Shown here one piece after another: positions 36,684 through 47,972 of a stretch of 64,000 nt of DNA. Source of the stretch: Cycas panzhihuaensis. Lineage: Eukaryota > Cycadophyta. The position numbers and the translations under genes were made by a program. The notes under the pieces were generated by a model. The model worked only from the letters and a program-made list of their open reading frames with translations. It did no database searches and was not told the DNA's origin. Location: assembly GCA_023213395.1 (NCBI GenBank), contig CM041465.1:181543741-181607740 (forward strand), written 5' to 3'. Position 1 is the stretch's first letter; each line of letters begins with the position of its first letter.

Positions 36684-36768
36684 GAAATGAACCTAAACTA
36701 CCATCTTAGGTGCGTCCCCATTTACCCTAGTCACAAGTGGAATGGCGGCTTAGGGTGGCCTTCTTACT
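36684..36768. repeat. Single hairpin unit (B)
   Basis: Reverse complement of the A/C hairpin unit, including CCTAAACTACCATCTTAGGT and GGAATGGCGGCTTAGGG. One copy only. The stem is less perfect than in A and C. Confidence 0.65.
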
Positions 36769-37399
36769 TCTTTTGGGTTCCTCCCGCGGAACCCCTTATC
36801 CCCCTTTTTCTCTAGGGGGGCCCTGTCTTCCTAATTGGGTGTGTTATCCCTGTCGCTCCTGAGCCTGGAAACATTTCCCAACTAGTATGACATGTTGGAG
36901 TTTCATCACTCCCTTCCCGCTGGCGCTTCCTTTGCATATTTCGCTATGCTCCTATGTGGACATGTATGTCGCCCTACTTCCTAGCCTCACATATGTCCAT
37001 CGCTGATGCTCATGGTGATCGTGTGTGCACCTGCTAGGAATGTGGCCCTATATGAAAGGAAGTGTGTGCAACTCAAGCAGACCTCAAACACAAGCCATAT
37101 GACAATTAACTTAAAACATCATGATCCATAGATCCTTGTGCATCCGTGCACCCTCATGCACATACACACAAACATACATACAAATGTAAATACAACATCA
37201 TCTATCATCATATGTCATTATACACATCAGCATATATCAAATGGGATGTCGATGGCTCCGTCTATATACATAAAATTGCCATGTGTCATATCATATAAAC
37301 GGTATGATATATCATCCGCGGGAAGCCAGAATCCTTGCAGAGAGGAGTACAATCATGTGGTAACATATGGTGACTCCTTGGAGGTCTGATGCTTTCCCA
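36769..37399. other. Element B interior, 3' flank of antisense gene
   Basis: Counterpart of A 20882-21400. CA- and ATAC-rich in the middle. No domain recognised. Confidence 0.45.
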
Positions 37400-39330
37400 A
37401 GTCAAAATTGGTATATCCTACTCTCTAATGCTGCCGTGCTCCTGGGGTATCATCTCCCAGTCTATGTGATCCCTATCTTGGGGACCACATGCCTCCTAGA
37501 CTCCTCCTGCGCCTCTAGGAGCTCCTTACCTCGCTCCCCTCGTCCCAAGGCCTCATTAGGGTCGTCGCCGTCATATGGGTATATGTCCTGCTCCGCTATG
37601 ACCTCGATGCCATTTGGTTCACTAGCTGATCGTATCATGCCTGGATACGATCCCTCTCACCCTCCACTCCTCAGAGCTGCTCCTCTAGCACCGCTATCCT
37701 GATGCATCACCACCTGCTCCTCCTTGAGCCTCTAGAGTTTGGACCTAACCTCGTAGAGCATCCCTCTTTGTTTTGGTCACATCCAGCTCTCCCTATAGTT
37801 GTCCCACTCACGTCTCGTGCTCCTGGGACTCTGCTACCCATACGTTTCTAACTATGATTAATAGGGTGAATGCTGTCGTGTGGGCCCTTGCCGACCGTGG
37901 CTCCTCTCCTGCCTGGATGGGAGGTTGCCCCTCTGCGTAGGCCTAGGGGAATATCTCCCAGACTACTGCCTCAACCAACCTCTCGATGTCCACCGCTCCT
38001 ACAAAATCCAACATGCCACGTGTCAGTATATATATCCATATATCCATGCCAAACAAATCAAACAAAGCAAAGCAACTAGATATTTAATGATAGAAAGACA
38101 ATGGGAAAAGGTAGTGTCTCACTTGCTGGGACTATCGGCTCCCTGACTCAGACGATCACCTCCTCTTCAGCCCTCTACCTCACGCTAGTACCTCTTCCTC
38201 CTCTGGTACTACCTCACCAATCGCTCGGGTCCGGGGTACCTCGCCTCCTCTACTAGTCTTGCCTTGCCGGACTCTTTCCGCTATCCTCAGCTTCTAGACT
38301 GGCGCCCGGTACGCTCCACCTCTCCCTGCAGTCCTTGAAGGACCTCCCTCTTCTGCCGCGGCTCCTGATGGTCCTGCCTCTCCTCCTGCAGTCCCTAATG
38401 GACTTGCCTCTCCACCTGCTACTCTTGATGGGCAGGTCCCATCACCTCCATCGTCATTATCTCCATCACCAGTGGTACCTCCTGCTTCTCCTGCCTCGTC
38501 ATCACTATCCCACCTCACCCCTCTATATGGATCTGATGTATAGCCTGCCATGGTGAGGAGGTCTAGTGATGTAGCCTCCACTGAATGCCTGACGTGTGCC
38601 TGGTCCTCAATTCCCCTGAACTGAGTCTACCACCTGTGGACCATAGGAGCCCATGTGAAAATCAGATGTGCTCCTCCTGGCGGTGCCACAGCCCCAAAAT
38701 AATTGAAGAACCAACACTGCAACAACGTGCTGTACGATAGTCCTCCTCTACTGACCACCATGATGGCATCCAATTGGGTGATTAAATTTGCCGCTATCAG
38801 TGTAGCCAAATCCAACCTCTCCCCAGCCTCACATCTCCTCACAATGTCCATCCATCAGCCGGGTATATCCCTATAATTCTGTTTCTGGGATATCTAGAAT
38901 ATAATGCACAATGTAATAAACTTCCTCATCTAAGGAATCCGCAACATGATCACGCTCTACACTGGAATACCTCTCCTCTCCCACCGGTCCTAACCTATGA
39001 AGTAGGTCATTACCTCCCTGTGTACAGTGTCGTTGCTAGGCAATGCCCTTAGCGACGCTGGTGCTCCTGCTGCCAGTATTTCCAGGATCTTCCAAACGTC
39101 TCTTGGTGTGACTATGACATCTCCCACTTGGGGGAGATGGAATACATGCCTCTGTCGATCTCAATGCGAGACTATATCCACTAAGAGGCACTGGTCGGAT
39201 GCATACTGTGGCACCTGGATGGCCTTTAATAGGCCACACCTCCCTAGCACTCGCCAGTCTCCTCAAGACATCATCTCGATGAAGCTAAGCATAGCTACTC
39301 CTATGTTCTCGCAGTTGTCCAATGCGATAA
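37400..39330 (-). pseudogene. Antisense plant mobile domain gene of element B
   Basis: Minus strand, opposite to gag. Recognisable PMD pieces are VPQYASDQCLLVDIV, RHVFHLPQVGDVIVTPRDVW (about 39180-39090), then DLATLIAANLITQLDAIMVV and SYSTLLQCWFFNYFGAVAPP (38800-38680). They align with the antisense protein of A, including the ATLIAANL block. A Gly/Ala-rich low-complexity region (38570-38290) of TAGGEAGPSG-like repeats follows. Several stops and frame changes make it a pseudogene. The central part between the two PMD pieces differs from A. An intron at 38122-37999 matches A's. Confidence 0.72.
37999..38122 (-). other. Conserved intron in antisense PMD gene (B)
   Basis: On the minus strand the donor GTGAGACAC follows CCCAGCAA, and the acceptor TTTTGTAG precedes GAGCGGTGG, 124 bp in all. 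CTGACACGTGGCATGTTG before the acceptor matches A almost exactly, and includes the likely branch site CTGAC. Confidence 0.68.
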
Positions 39331-39549
39331 CTTCCTACAAAACACCAAAAAAAACAGTCAAAATCCATCTAAACCTGCCTGCCTACCTTCAAGACTGCCC
39401 CTTGCTCCTCTTGGATTAAGGTTTGGCACTCCTTCGAGCCACCCTTTATGTTTTTAAGCCTATTTGTTTTGCACTACGCTAAACTCCATGGTACCACACA
39501 ATTTAGCATGGGGCCTGTTGAGATTTTGGGACAATCTCAGTGGCCCCAT

Positions 39550-39579
39550 GGCAAAGATCGCGACATCGCGATCTTTGCC
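39550..39579. repeat. Perfect hairpin upstream of antisense gene (B)
   Basis: GGCAAAGATCGCGA and TCGCGATCTTTGCC form a perfect 14-bp stem around CA. It lies between the antisense TATA motif and the PMD coding region, as does A's 18749-18772 hairpin. Confidence 0.85.
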
Positions 39580-40017
39580 GCGGTGCCAATGTCACCCCTA
39601 CAATATGGGGGGTTTCCTGCCCCAAAAATAAAAAATTTTGCCTAGGCGGGCCATGCTCTGGCACACCGGGCCTAGGGCTACCTAATGCCCTGATCCCCCC
39701 TCTCGTTGGGTCCAATACGGACTCTAGGAGATTGCCATTCGCCCATAAGGGGCCTAAAACTACATTAAAAAGACACCGAAAAGCCATTAAATTCAAACGA
39801 ATGGATGGGTTAGGGAACGGTTGATCCACTCACTGGATCTGGCCTTGCTACTGCCATCTCGTCTCTCCGGTCTCACTAGCTATCTCTGTGTCCCGATCTG
39901 ACGGTCTGATCTCCCTCTGTGTGCCTCCGAAGTTAGGCGGTGCACCGCTGCGCAAGGAAATGGGCTCTGAATCGCCCGTGAGCTCATGAAAATGAATTTC
40001 ATTTCCACCGAGCTTCC

Positions 40018-40026
40018 CTTATATAG
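40018..40026 (-). promoter_or_regulatory. Candidate TATA box for the antisense PMD gene (B)
   Basis: TATATAAGG on the minus strand follows GGGCCCCCACC, closely matching A's GGGGCCCCCGCC-TATATAAGG block. It lies about 700 bp upstream of the PMD coding region, as in A. Confidence 0.6.
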
Positions 40027-40584
40027 GTGGGGGCCCGTCGGGTCCCCTTCCGTTTCCCTTGCCGCAACAGCCTTTGGGACCATCCCTCTTCCCTAATCAC
40101 CTTTGCCTTCTGGGTCTGTCTCACGTTTCATCTTTCTGGCCATTTTTTTCTCTTGACCCTCTGGGTGCATTTATGGCACCCCCTCCTTGGCCTTATAAGG
40201 CCCCTTCTGCATCATTTTACGTGCCACCTCCATATATACTTGACTTTATACTTGTTTGACTCGTTTCGCCATCCTGAACCCATTTTTGTTGCCCGCTCGT
40301 GCCTCTAAGGCTCCCAAAGGAAGCATTCCCCCACTCGGGACTGCGCCTCACTTCCTAAAGTGACCTTTGGCACCCCTGAGAGGGGCCTTTTCGCCATCGG
40401 TTCTCTCCTGTCCGCCAGATAGTCTTCTCTGCCCTTGGGTAGCCTCATCTCTGGGTCTTCCTACCCTTCGCGCCCTTTATTGATAGCCACTTGAGTCTCC
40501 CATGACGATTTCATATCATTATGTCCTCTTTAATTACCGATCTTATGAGCACTTTCTCTCTACTGAAATCTCCATTCTTTTGTC

Positions 40585-41010
40585 ATGGCGTTACTCATTT
40601 ACACTGATGGCGTGTCATGCAGAACCCCGCCCTTCTACTCATCAAGGTGGATTCTTTGTGACCCTTCCGGACACGAATTTATGCGTTCTAGGATCTTTCT
40701 TCCCGAGGCCACTAATAACAAAGCTAAGTATACAGTTGTTATTGAGGCCTTTACCGATGTACTCTGCTTCCATCGTGGATCTATTATTCTTTTCTGCGAC
40801 TCTCAGGTTGTGGTGTCTCATCTCACCCAGGTCTACCAGGTGCGGTGCCCACGCCTGAGAGCCCTTTCCTCGACCGCCAGGTCTTTATTGGCTTGTTTTT
40901 TATCTGTTGATATCTGACACATCCCTCAAGCTCTCAACGCCGAGGTGGATAGTCTGGTTCGTTTCGTCCTTGAGTGTCGCCTCCATCTCTTTAGCGACCC
41001 ACCTGGAAAG
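40585..41010 (+). pseudogene. Element B second (archaeal-like) RNase H
   Basis: Open from MALLIYTDGVSC, with the first catalytic Asp kept. It continues through FLPEATNNKAKYTVVIEAFT, where A has NNEAEY, so the Glu position is Lys here. Then come ILFCDSQVVVSHL and, after one stop, HIPQALNAEVDSLVRFVLEC. Loss of the Glu and the stop predict an inactive enzyme. It lies between the antisense gene and the polypurine tract, same strand as gag, at the same position as in A. Confidence 0.87.
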
Positions 41011-41490
41011 GCTTGTTCGGTCGCCCAGGTGCCCAAGTCTTGGGTCATCTTGTACTTCACATCACAATCCGTTCGCACCTTTGAAAGCCGGCCGCTAATG
41101 AGGTTAAACTATGGCGACCACCAGGTTTGTTTTCTTCACTCCACTCTCAGCATCTTAGTACATAACTTTCACTAACCTTGACTTGTGTCTATACATAGCA
41201 CTTTGTTCATGATATCTATCTGATCTTATGTGTGGTTCTCACCACCCTTCCATTCTACTCTTACGATGGGGGCATCCCCCTCATCCGTTATCATTGTCTG
41301 TTGTCTATACTTCGACACATAGGCAGCCCCTATGTTGTCTCGCCCTTGCCTCTACACCCATGCATTCCGCTACAACACTCGTTGTCACCCTTGGCTCACA
41401 CCATTGTTATGATTATTTGTATATATATATGTTACTAACATTATGTTGCTAGCATTCGCCATCGCATTACACCTCTAAGCTGCGAGGCTC
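41011..41490 (+). other. Element B region between second RNase H and PPT
   Basis: Matches parts of A (16992-17380) and C (44988-45280), including a GCCCCTATGTTGT-like core and a short ATATAT run. Small frames on this strand share scattered similarity among the three elements but carry no known domain. Confidence 0.5.
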
Positions 41491-41507
41491 TGCTGCCAAG
41501 AGGGCAG
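41491..41507 (+). other. Element B polypurine tract
   Basis: TGCTGCCAAGAGGGCAG directly precedes the TGTTTTCC start of the 3' LTR. It is nearly identical to C's tract. Confidence 0.75.
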
Positions 41508-42050
41508 TGTTTTCCGGCTACTAGGAATGGGTTCTTAGTAAGTCGACTCAGGTAAGTACAAGTATGTTTCTAGCCTTTGCCTTTGTTACTTTTATAGAAA
41601 AGTAAACAGAAGCATCGTTTTTCTGCATGGCTGACTGACGCATTTGAGTGATCATCTTGCATCCGTTGCTTGATAGTCTTTCAGCCTATGACGATCAGTG
41701 GGACATGCATCCCCATGGCACTCCACAACACTCCTATGCACCTCCATGTTGTCTCAAGCATCACTTAGCCTGTGTGATCTGTTCACATCCTCTTTACCAC
41801 ATTGCAACCCTTAGCGCCCCACTAAGTGTGATTGGTGCATCCCTATGCCAATTATTGGTTTCCTGTGAACCCTACCGCTCCGGTACCCCATCAGACTTAG
41901 GTCATCATCTCCATATGACTATCCCCAGCCACTTGGACAGAGGTTCAGCCCCTCCTAAACCTAAGGTACCCTCCTTTAGGGCTCTCGGGCACCCTTTTTT
42001 TGTCCTATTTTGCCTTTGTCACCGTACTACGGCACATGTCGCGATCTTGT

Positions 42051-42077
42051 GGCAAACTTTCGATCGCAAAGTTTGCC
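42051..42077. repeat. LTR hairpin of element B
   Basis: GGCAAACTTT and AAAGTTTGCC form a perfect 10-bp stem around CGATCGC, about 130 bp before the TATA motif. Confidence 0.85.
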
Positions 42078-42203
42078 GCAGGCAGATAAAATATTTTTAA
42101 AATCGATGACAATTTTCATTTCTTTTTTGCGAAATTACCACGTGGCTTAGACATCTCTCGACTCCTAGCCTTGCCCTAATCGCCCATTCAAGTTAGGGTT
42201 AGG

Positions 42204-42210
42204 TATAAAG
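42204..42210 (+). promoter_or_regulatory. Candidate TATA box in B LTR
   Basis: TATAAAG in GGTTAGGTATAAAGCCC, followed about 50 bp later by a pyrimidine-rich leader. A normal LTR promoter position. The matching part of B's 5' LTR is missing. Confidence 0.55.
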
Positions 42211-42427
42211 CCCAAAAGAACCTCATTTTCCATTTTCCATTTCTTCGTCCACCTACTCTCCTCTCTTCTCCTTCTTTCACAGGTAGTTTTCTACATGAAC
42301 GCCTTGTAACATCTGAGTTCCCTGTGCTCTAGCCTGAGATCTGCCCTTTCCAGCTTGGATTCGCGGTAGCAAGCTCGCCAACAAGCTTTCTCAAGGAAGG
42401 ATTCACTCCAAGTTTTGCCTCCACGCC

Positions 42428-44969
42428 CGAAACGCCTCCGCGGCAATGATCCAACGCCAGCGGGAAGGGCATAGAAACAATATGCTAAGCGGTGCTAACT
42501 AGCGAGGATCATACCGCAGGACGTCCGTCTTGGCGGAGGCGTGGCACGGATCGCAAGGTGCTGGTTGCTTCCAGTGGCCGCAAGACGAGGCCTTCCTACC
42601 CTTCGGATGGCCGGAAGGGGAAAAGAACCTCAAGACGCCGTCGCGGCTTCTCAAGGCAATGAGAAGGCGACGAGGGGGGCAATCAACCAAACGTGTCACG
42701 GAGTAAGGGGTAAGTGTGGCTAAGGGGTATAGGTAAATGGGACCTACACTACTATGTCATGCAATGTAATAAAGAAGTACAAGAAAGCAAATGTAAAGTA
42801 AACGATTTATTTTTCCTTCTTCTTTTATGTTCCTTTACCTATCAAAGTAAATGCAAAGAGACAGAAAAGCATAAAGGAAATACGAGAGATACGTGGAAAA
42901 TACACGGATCTGCGTCCCGAGTAGAAAGCAGTTCCCTCCTCAGGCTCCTCCTCTCCGTCCTCCGCGCATGCAACGCCGATCAAGACAATGAAGGGGTTCA
43001 CTTACCTCCCCAAGGGCATGCAAGGACTAAATGAAATGAAAGGAACGAAAGCTCAAAGCGAAAAGGAGAAGAATTACCATGCGGGGCCGACCAAGAATCG
43101 GGTCGATCTCGCAACGCTTCCTCCAACGCGATCCCGCAAACAAACTCAAAGAACGCCTTCCTATCGGGAGAGGCTCAAGCACAACAAGATATATGTATAC
43201 ATCGAAAATGAAATCAACTAAGCTAGCCGACGTAGTTAAGCACCAACATATGACGAAAATGAAACAAGGCGCGATAAATATGCGGCCGGTCAGACACCAT
43301 AAAACGCACCAAATGGGATTGAGTGTAGCCTCGGGATGGCTAACTCACCCACGAGAGGTCTCCACAGGGTATAGGGAAAACAGTGCTAGCATGCAACAAG
43401 ATGAGTCATGTAGTAACAAATTTCCTATACCAAGAGGGAAACTCAACCCAACTCTCCAAGGCTTCCCTAGCTCCGTTTCCTAAGAAGGCGCGGGTGCCAA
43501 GGGAGAGAGGATAAGGGACGGAACCCTTGGGGAGAAGGACGGCAATGGGGGGACGGAACCCCGCCTATCTCCCTCAAATCCTCGTGAAAACCCTTTATGC
43601 CGGCTAGCTTAGGAAATGGTGGAAGAAGAAGCTAAGAGGAAGAGGATGGGTTTCAAGAGAATACAAGAAAATGTGCCTAACCTAGGGCGGACTCTAGTAA
43701 GCCACAACTACTAAGATTACTTGCATCAAACGGCTAAGAGAAACTCAAAGGAAGTGCATGCAAAAGGGAGGAAAGAATTTGCAAGCAAAACAATGAAGAA
43801 AATAAGCAAAAAGCACCAACAAGAGACAACAAATACCTTGAATAGTGAAGAATAAGTGCATGTAAGTGCTTGGCCACTTGGAGGAGTAGCCCAAGCAATG
43901 TCTAAGAGGTGGTGTTGAATGTCCTTTGCAAGAGAGTAGAAGAGTAGAGCTTCATGCAAGTTGAGAGCTTGAAGATGGGTCTTTGAAGTGGTCTTTTGGT
44001 GAAGAAAACCTCTTGAAGCTTTAGGTATTTGTGGAGAGGAGTGGTGCTTGCAATGGAGCTCGTAGGGGCGTGATGGCCCCGCAACTCCATTTGGTAATGG
44101 CCCACTTCACCTCTGTCCCCATCTTTGTAGAAGAAGTTCTCTTGTTCACTGTTTCTTTTCTTTGTCTCTTTGTAGAGAAGTTGCTCTAGAAAACTTGAAA
44201 AAATGAAGTGAAGAATCCTCAATAATCATGAAGCAAATGAGTCAAAAAAAAAAGCTTTTATGCCTTGGGCATAGCAAGTGAACGTTGGGGGCCCTCGGGC
44301 GCCTCTAACTGGTCGAGCCATGGCGATTCATGGCGGCCACTGTCGCGTGGTTTCTTTTTTTTTTCAAATTTTAAACAGTCGTACCGCGGCAAACTTCGCG
44401 GTACCGCTAAGTTTACCGCGGTACGCACTGGCACCGCTGCAAACTTTGCGGTACCGCTTAGTTTACCGCGGTACCAGCCCGAAACTCAAAAAAAGAAGAA
44501 AACGCAACATGAAAGTCATAAAAAATCAGTTTTTAGGGTAAGAACAGGGGCTAAGCCTGAAATACATCAACTGGGGGAAGGCTCAGGCAGTGGGCAAGTA
44601 CTCAAAATGGTGCAAAGAGTCCTAACTAAGGATTAAATCGAACTTAGAAAGGATTTGCAACATAAGTGGCATGTGGCAATAAGGATAAACAAGCTGGCAA
44701 AAGCATCCCGAAAGACCATGGAGACATCGTGAGTGGCTGTACGCCATACGGGGTGTCGCATCCGCTTATGGATGCCCCCGCTGTGAGTCGTCATAGGCTA
44801 AGAGGTGCCGTTAGGCACATGCATTATGAACAGTAATCAAACAAATGCATGTAGGCAGTACATGTCAATCAAACTATTCTAAATTCCTTAGCAACCATAA
44901 GTAAGAAAAGTAAGAACATATACCGCACAAACAGGTCGTCCCGAGTCCATTCCCACTAGCTGGGAAACA
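42428..44969 (-). repeat. Element C 3' LTR
   Basis: About 2.5 kb, ending GGGAAACA beside the PPT. Includes the TACCGCGG palindrome cluster at 44381-44484 and a CATAAAAGC motif on the minus strand (about 44262) as a candidate TATA box. Confidence 0.9.
44381..44484. repeat. Palindrome cluster in C LTR
   Basis: GTACCGCG and CGCGGTAC surround GCAAACTT. Further TACCGCGGTAC and GCGGTACCGC words follow with AAGTTTA and CAAACTTT between them, giving several alternative stems. In the other LTR (52180-52260) the first stem is intact but the rest is altered. Confidence 0.75.
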
Positions 44970-44987
44970 CTGCCCCCTTGGCAGCAG
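44970..44987 (-). other. Element C polypurine tract
   Basis: On the minus strand CTGCTGCCAAGGGGGCAG directly precedes the LTR start TGTTTCCC. Confidence 0.8.
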
Positions 44988-45299
44988 AGCCTCACTGCTC
45001 GGAAGCGTAATGTGATGGCGAATGCTGACAATCAAGAAACATGAGTAGCACATGCATATATATATATATATAAGCAATGAAGAGCAGCACGTGGACCAAG
45101 GGTATAGGCAAGTGTCGTGGCGGAACGCGTGGACAAGGGAGACGGAGACGAGGACAACGTAGGGTCGCCTGCGTCGCCTAATCACCAGGCCAAAAGCAAG
45201 TGAGTAATAAAGCGGGATGCCCCCGTTGCCAAGGTGCAACGTGAAGTGAGGGCATCCAACAAAGTAAAGCAAGTACAACTAATCGACAACAATGGAAAC

Positions 45300-45420
45300 T
45301 TGGGCACGGATCCGAGGCAAGCCTCAAGGGCGGTTGTCGAAGAGGGAGGCGACCTCAAGGATGAGGCGGACAAGGTCGGCCTCGGCATTGAGGTGCCTCG
45401 GATATCGGATATGTAGATTT
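45300..45420 (-). pseudogene. Element C remnant of the second RNase H
   Basis: Only the C-terminal motif survives: DIRYPRHLNAEADLVRLILE, matching HIPQALNAEADSLVRLILE of A. Just upstream on the element strand the sequence jumps to the region that in A lies beyond the PMD gene, so a deletion removed most of this domain together with the whole antisense PMD gene. Confidence 0.78.
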
Positions 45421-45702
45421 TGTAAATATGTAGATGCATGCGTTTCCTTAGTGTATGGCCATATGTCTAACAGAGCACACATCCACCATGAGCAGAGGTA
45501 ATCGAGAGGTGTGAGGTTAGAAATAGAGTGACATGCACGTCCACGAGGAGCATAGCGGAATATGCGAAGGAAAGCGACAAGCACCGGAAGGAGGAGTAAC
45601 AATACTCCATAGCGTCGTCCAGTTGGGGGATGCCCAGTAGGAGGACAAAGGTTCCCAAGAGCGCGGAACGCGGGTTCCATGAGGAACCAGAAGAAGAAAC
45701 AA

Positions 45703-46457
45703 GGATCCATCTTAAATTGCCATTCAACCCGTGGTTGGGAAGAATGGGGACAATTCAAAATGGTAGTTTAGGCTCATTTCGGAGCAAGGATCCATCTTAA
45801 ATTGCCATTCAACCCATGGTTGGGAAGAATGGGGACAATTCAAAATGGTAGTTTAGGCTCGTTTCGGAGCAAGGATCCATCTTAAATTGCCATTCAACCC
45901 ATGGTTGGGAAGAATGAGAACAATTTGAGATGGTAGTTTAGGCTCGTTTCGGAGCAAGGATCCATCTTAAATTGCCATTCAACCCATGGTTGGGAAGAAC
46001 GGGAACAATTTAAAATGGTAGTTTAGGCTCGTTTCGGAGCAAGGATCCATCTTAAATTGCCATTCCACCCGTGGTTGGGAGGAATGGGAACAATTTAAAA
46101 TGGTAGTTTAGGCTCGTTTGAGCAAGAATCCATCTTAAATTGCCATTCCACCCGTGGTTGGGAGGAATGGGAACAATTTAAAATGGTAGTTTAGGCTCGC
46201 TTTGAGCAAGAATCCATCTTAAATTGCAATTCAACCCATGGTTGGGAAGAATGAGAACAATTTGAGATGGTAGTTTAGGCTCGTTTGAGCAAGAATCCAT
46301 CTTAAATTGCCATTCCACCGTGGTTGGGAAAAATGGGAACAATTCAAAATGGTAGTTTAGGCTCGTTTGAGCAAGAATCCATCTTAAATTGCCATTCCAC
46401 CCGTGGTTGGGAGGAATGGGAACAATTTAAAATGGTAGTTTAGGCTCGTTTGAGCAA
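45703..46457. repeat. Nine-unit tandem array of an 82-85 bp hairpin repeat
   Basis: Unit starts at 45703, 45788, 45873, 45958, 46043, 46126, 46210, 46293 and 46375; spacings are 85, 85, 85, 85, 83, 84, 83, 82 and 83. Each unit has GGATCCATCTTAAATTGCCA (GAATCC in later units), a CAACCC-ATGGTTGG centre, then GAATGG, CAATTTAAAATGG and TAGTTTAGGCTCG. The first and last parts can pair into a stem of about 20 bp. A and B have one unit at the same place. A 3'-untranslated tandem array is a known habit of Tat-type elements. Confidence 0.95.
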
Positions 46458-46909
46458 GAGGAGAGGAAGAGGTGTGCCTAGGCCCCATAAAGGTAGGGGT
46501 AGTCACACGCAGGTAGGAGATAGGTGACGAAGAGTAGGGCCGGTGTGGCTAGGTCTACCAAAGAAACTTGCTATGGTCTGAACCGGATGAGTGTGAGACT
46601 AGGCACACCATGACCGCTGTGGCAAGGTTGTATCCGAGTAAGAGTGGCTCTAGTCAGGGTAAGGATCTAGAGCGTGAAGAAGAAGTGCCTCTGAGTGGCT
46701 CGTCGACGTGGCCGCCACGTGAAACCGCTCGGGGAGGTCGAGAAGGTAAAATAAATGGTCGGTTTAGGACCAAAGGCTCGGAGCCACCAGAATGAGGAAG
46801 AGCGAGAATATCCGATCGAGATATTCCCCAGTGCTCGCGAAACCCGTGGTGACACGTCGAGGAGAGGGCCCATAACCATCGCTATCCGAATCGTAATCAC
46901 TCATGATGG
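46458..46909 (-). other. Element C tail after protease, shared with B
   Basis: Matches B 36256-36683 in reverse complement. It lies between protease and the hairpin array, where an autonomous element would have RT to integrase. An Arg/Ser-rich frame is broken by stops. Confidence 0.7.
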
Positions 46910-47972
46910 CTAAATGCAGTAACCACCTACGCCAATAGGGGCAAACCTAACTAGGTTTGGCTCATGACATGGCATAGGGCTCGACTGATGAAGGTCGGTC
47001 TCCTGAAACAAAGGTCCCACGGAAGGGGTAACCTCCTCAGGATCGCTATCTTCATCATCGAAAACAGCCTGGCAGGCTGGATGGGAGGTGTGAGATGGCA
47101 TAGGCTCACGGGCGACAACTTTAACTTGTCCTTCATGGACAAATTTAAGTTGCCCCCATTGTGTGGAGCAGATTGCTCCCATCTGGTCGAGCCATGGTCG
47201 GCCCAACAAGAGGTTGTACTCTACATCAACATTGAGTCAAAGAACCCGACAGAAACAATTTTCCCTCCTAAGGTGAGGGAAAGGAGATCCCTAAAGGGGA
47301 CTTCTCAGTCCCATCATACCCTTGGCATTTCCAAGGGATAGACTCAAGAGCTACTATGCCTAGCTCCTTGAGCATACGCTGTATAGCATTAACCGAGGAG
47401 CCATTATCTACAATGGTCCTCTTTACGATACAATCGAGTGTCAATGGTAATGACGAATGCACGTAAAAGCTTCTCCGCTCATTTGGGAGATGGGAGATCT
47501 CTAGGATCAAATGAGATGACAGTGGCCCATGGGGTAGCACCTATCGCATGGATGGAAGCGTCTTGTTGGCCAAGAGCTTCAAGAAGAAGAGCACGTTGCT
47601 CGGGCGACTTCTCAAGACGTCCATCAAGGACATTCCGCGGCCGACGGTGTAGAGCTCGTCAACGATAGAAAGGGTTTACCCTTCCCGTGGGTTAGTAAGC
47701 GCCCTTCTAAAGTCGAATCGACCGGTATGACGGGAATAGTCTTGGGAAGCGCAGAATCTCCGGGAGGAACGGCTTAAGAGGATCAAGGTAAGATGTGGAT
47801 GAAGAGGTACCGGCCTCTTTAGCGACTGAGACCGGGTTATGGCATATAACGGAGTGGTCTCAAGCAATTGGATAACCTTCTTTCCCTTATAGCGGGACCG
47901 CGAAGGTGATGGAGCACTCGGCCGTCGGGGAGCCAAGGGAAGGTGACCTTCGCACACCCTTCCCTCTACCAT
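46910..47972 (-). pseudogene. Element C aspartic protease and tail
   Basis: The active-site turn TIVDNGSSVNAI lies near 47410-47390, then MLKELGIVALESIPWKCQGY. After a break the sequence continues with LGRPWLDQMGAICSTQWGQL and the B-like tail GPLFQETDLHQSSPMPCHEP. Frame changes occur near 47270-47210, and the segment holding the core strand between them is shortened, so the enzyme is not intact. Confidence 0.87.

Larger units (their letters stand above)
41508..42427 (+). repeat. Element B 3' LTR, left piece
   Basis: Starts TGTTTTCCGGC and runs until the insertion of C. It includes the hairpin at 42051-42077 and TATAAAG at 42204-42210. Its last five bases, ACGCC, are the target duplicated by C. 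Confidence 0.9.

Noticed and set aside
42423-42440. Possibility that C lacks a proper LTR end because its left end reads CGAAACG.
   Set aside because: The other LTR reads TGAAAGCG at the same point, so this is a single T-to-C change, and the ACGCC duplication is perfect.
45703-46457. Regular repeats at about 84-bp steps resembling a CRISPR array.
   Set aside because: The whole unit is conserved with no unique spacers, the units are hairpins shared with single copies in A and B, and the context is a plant retroelement.
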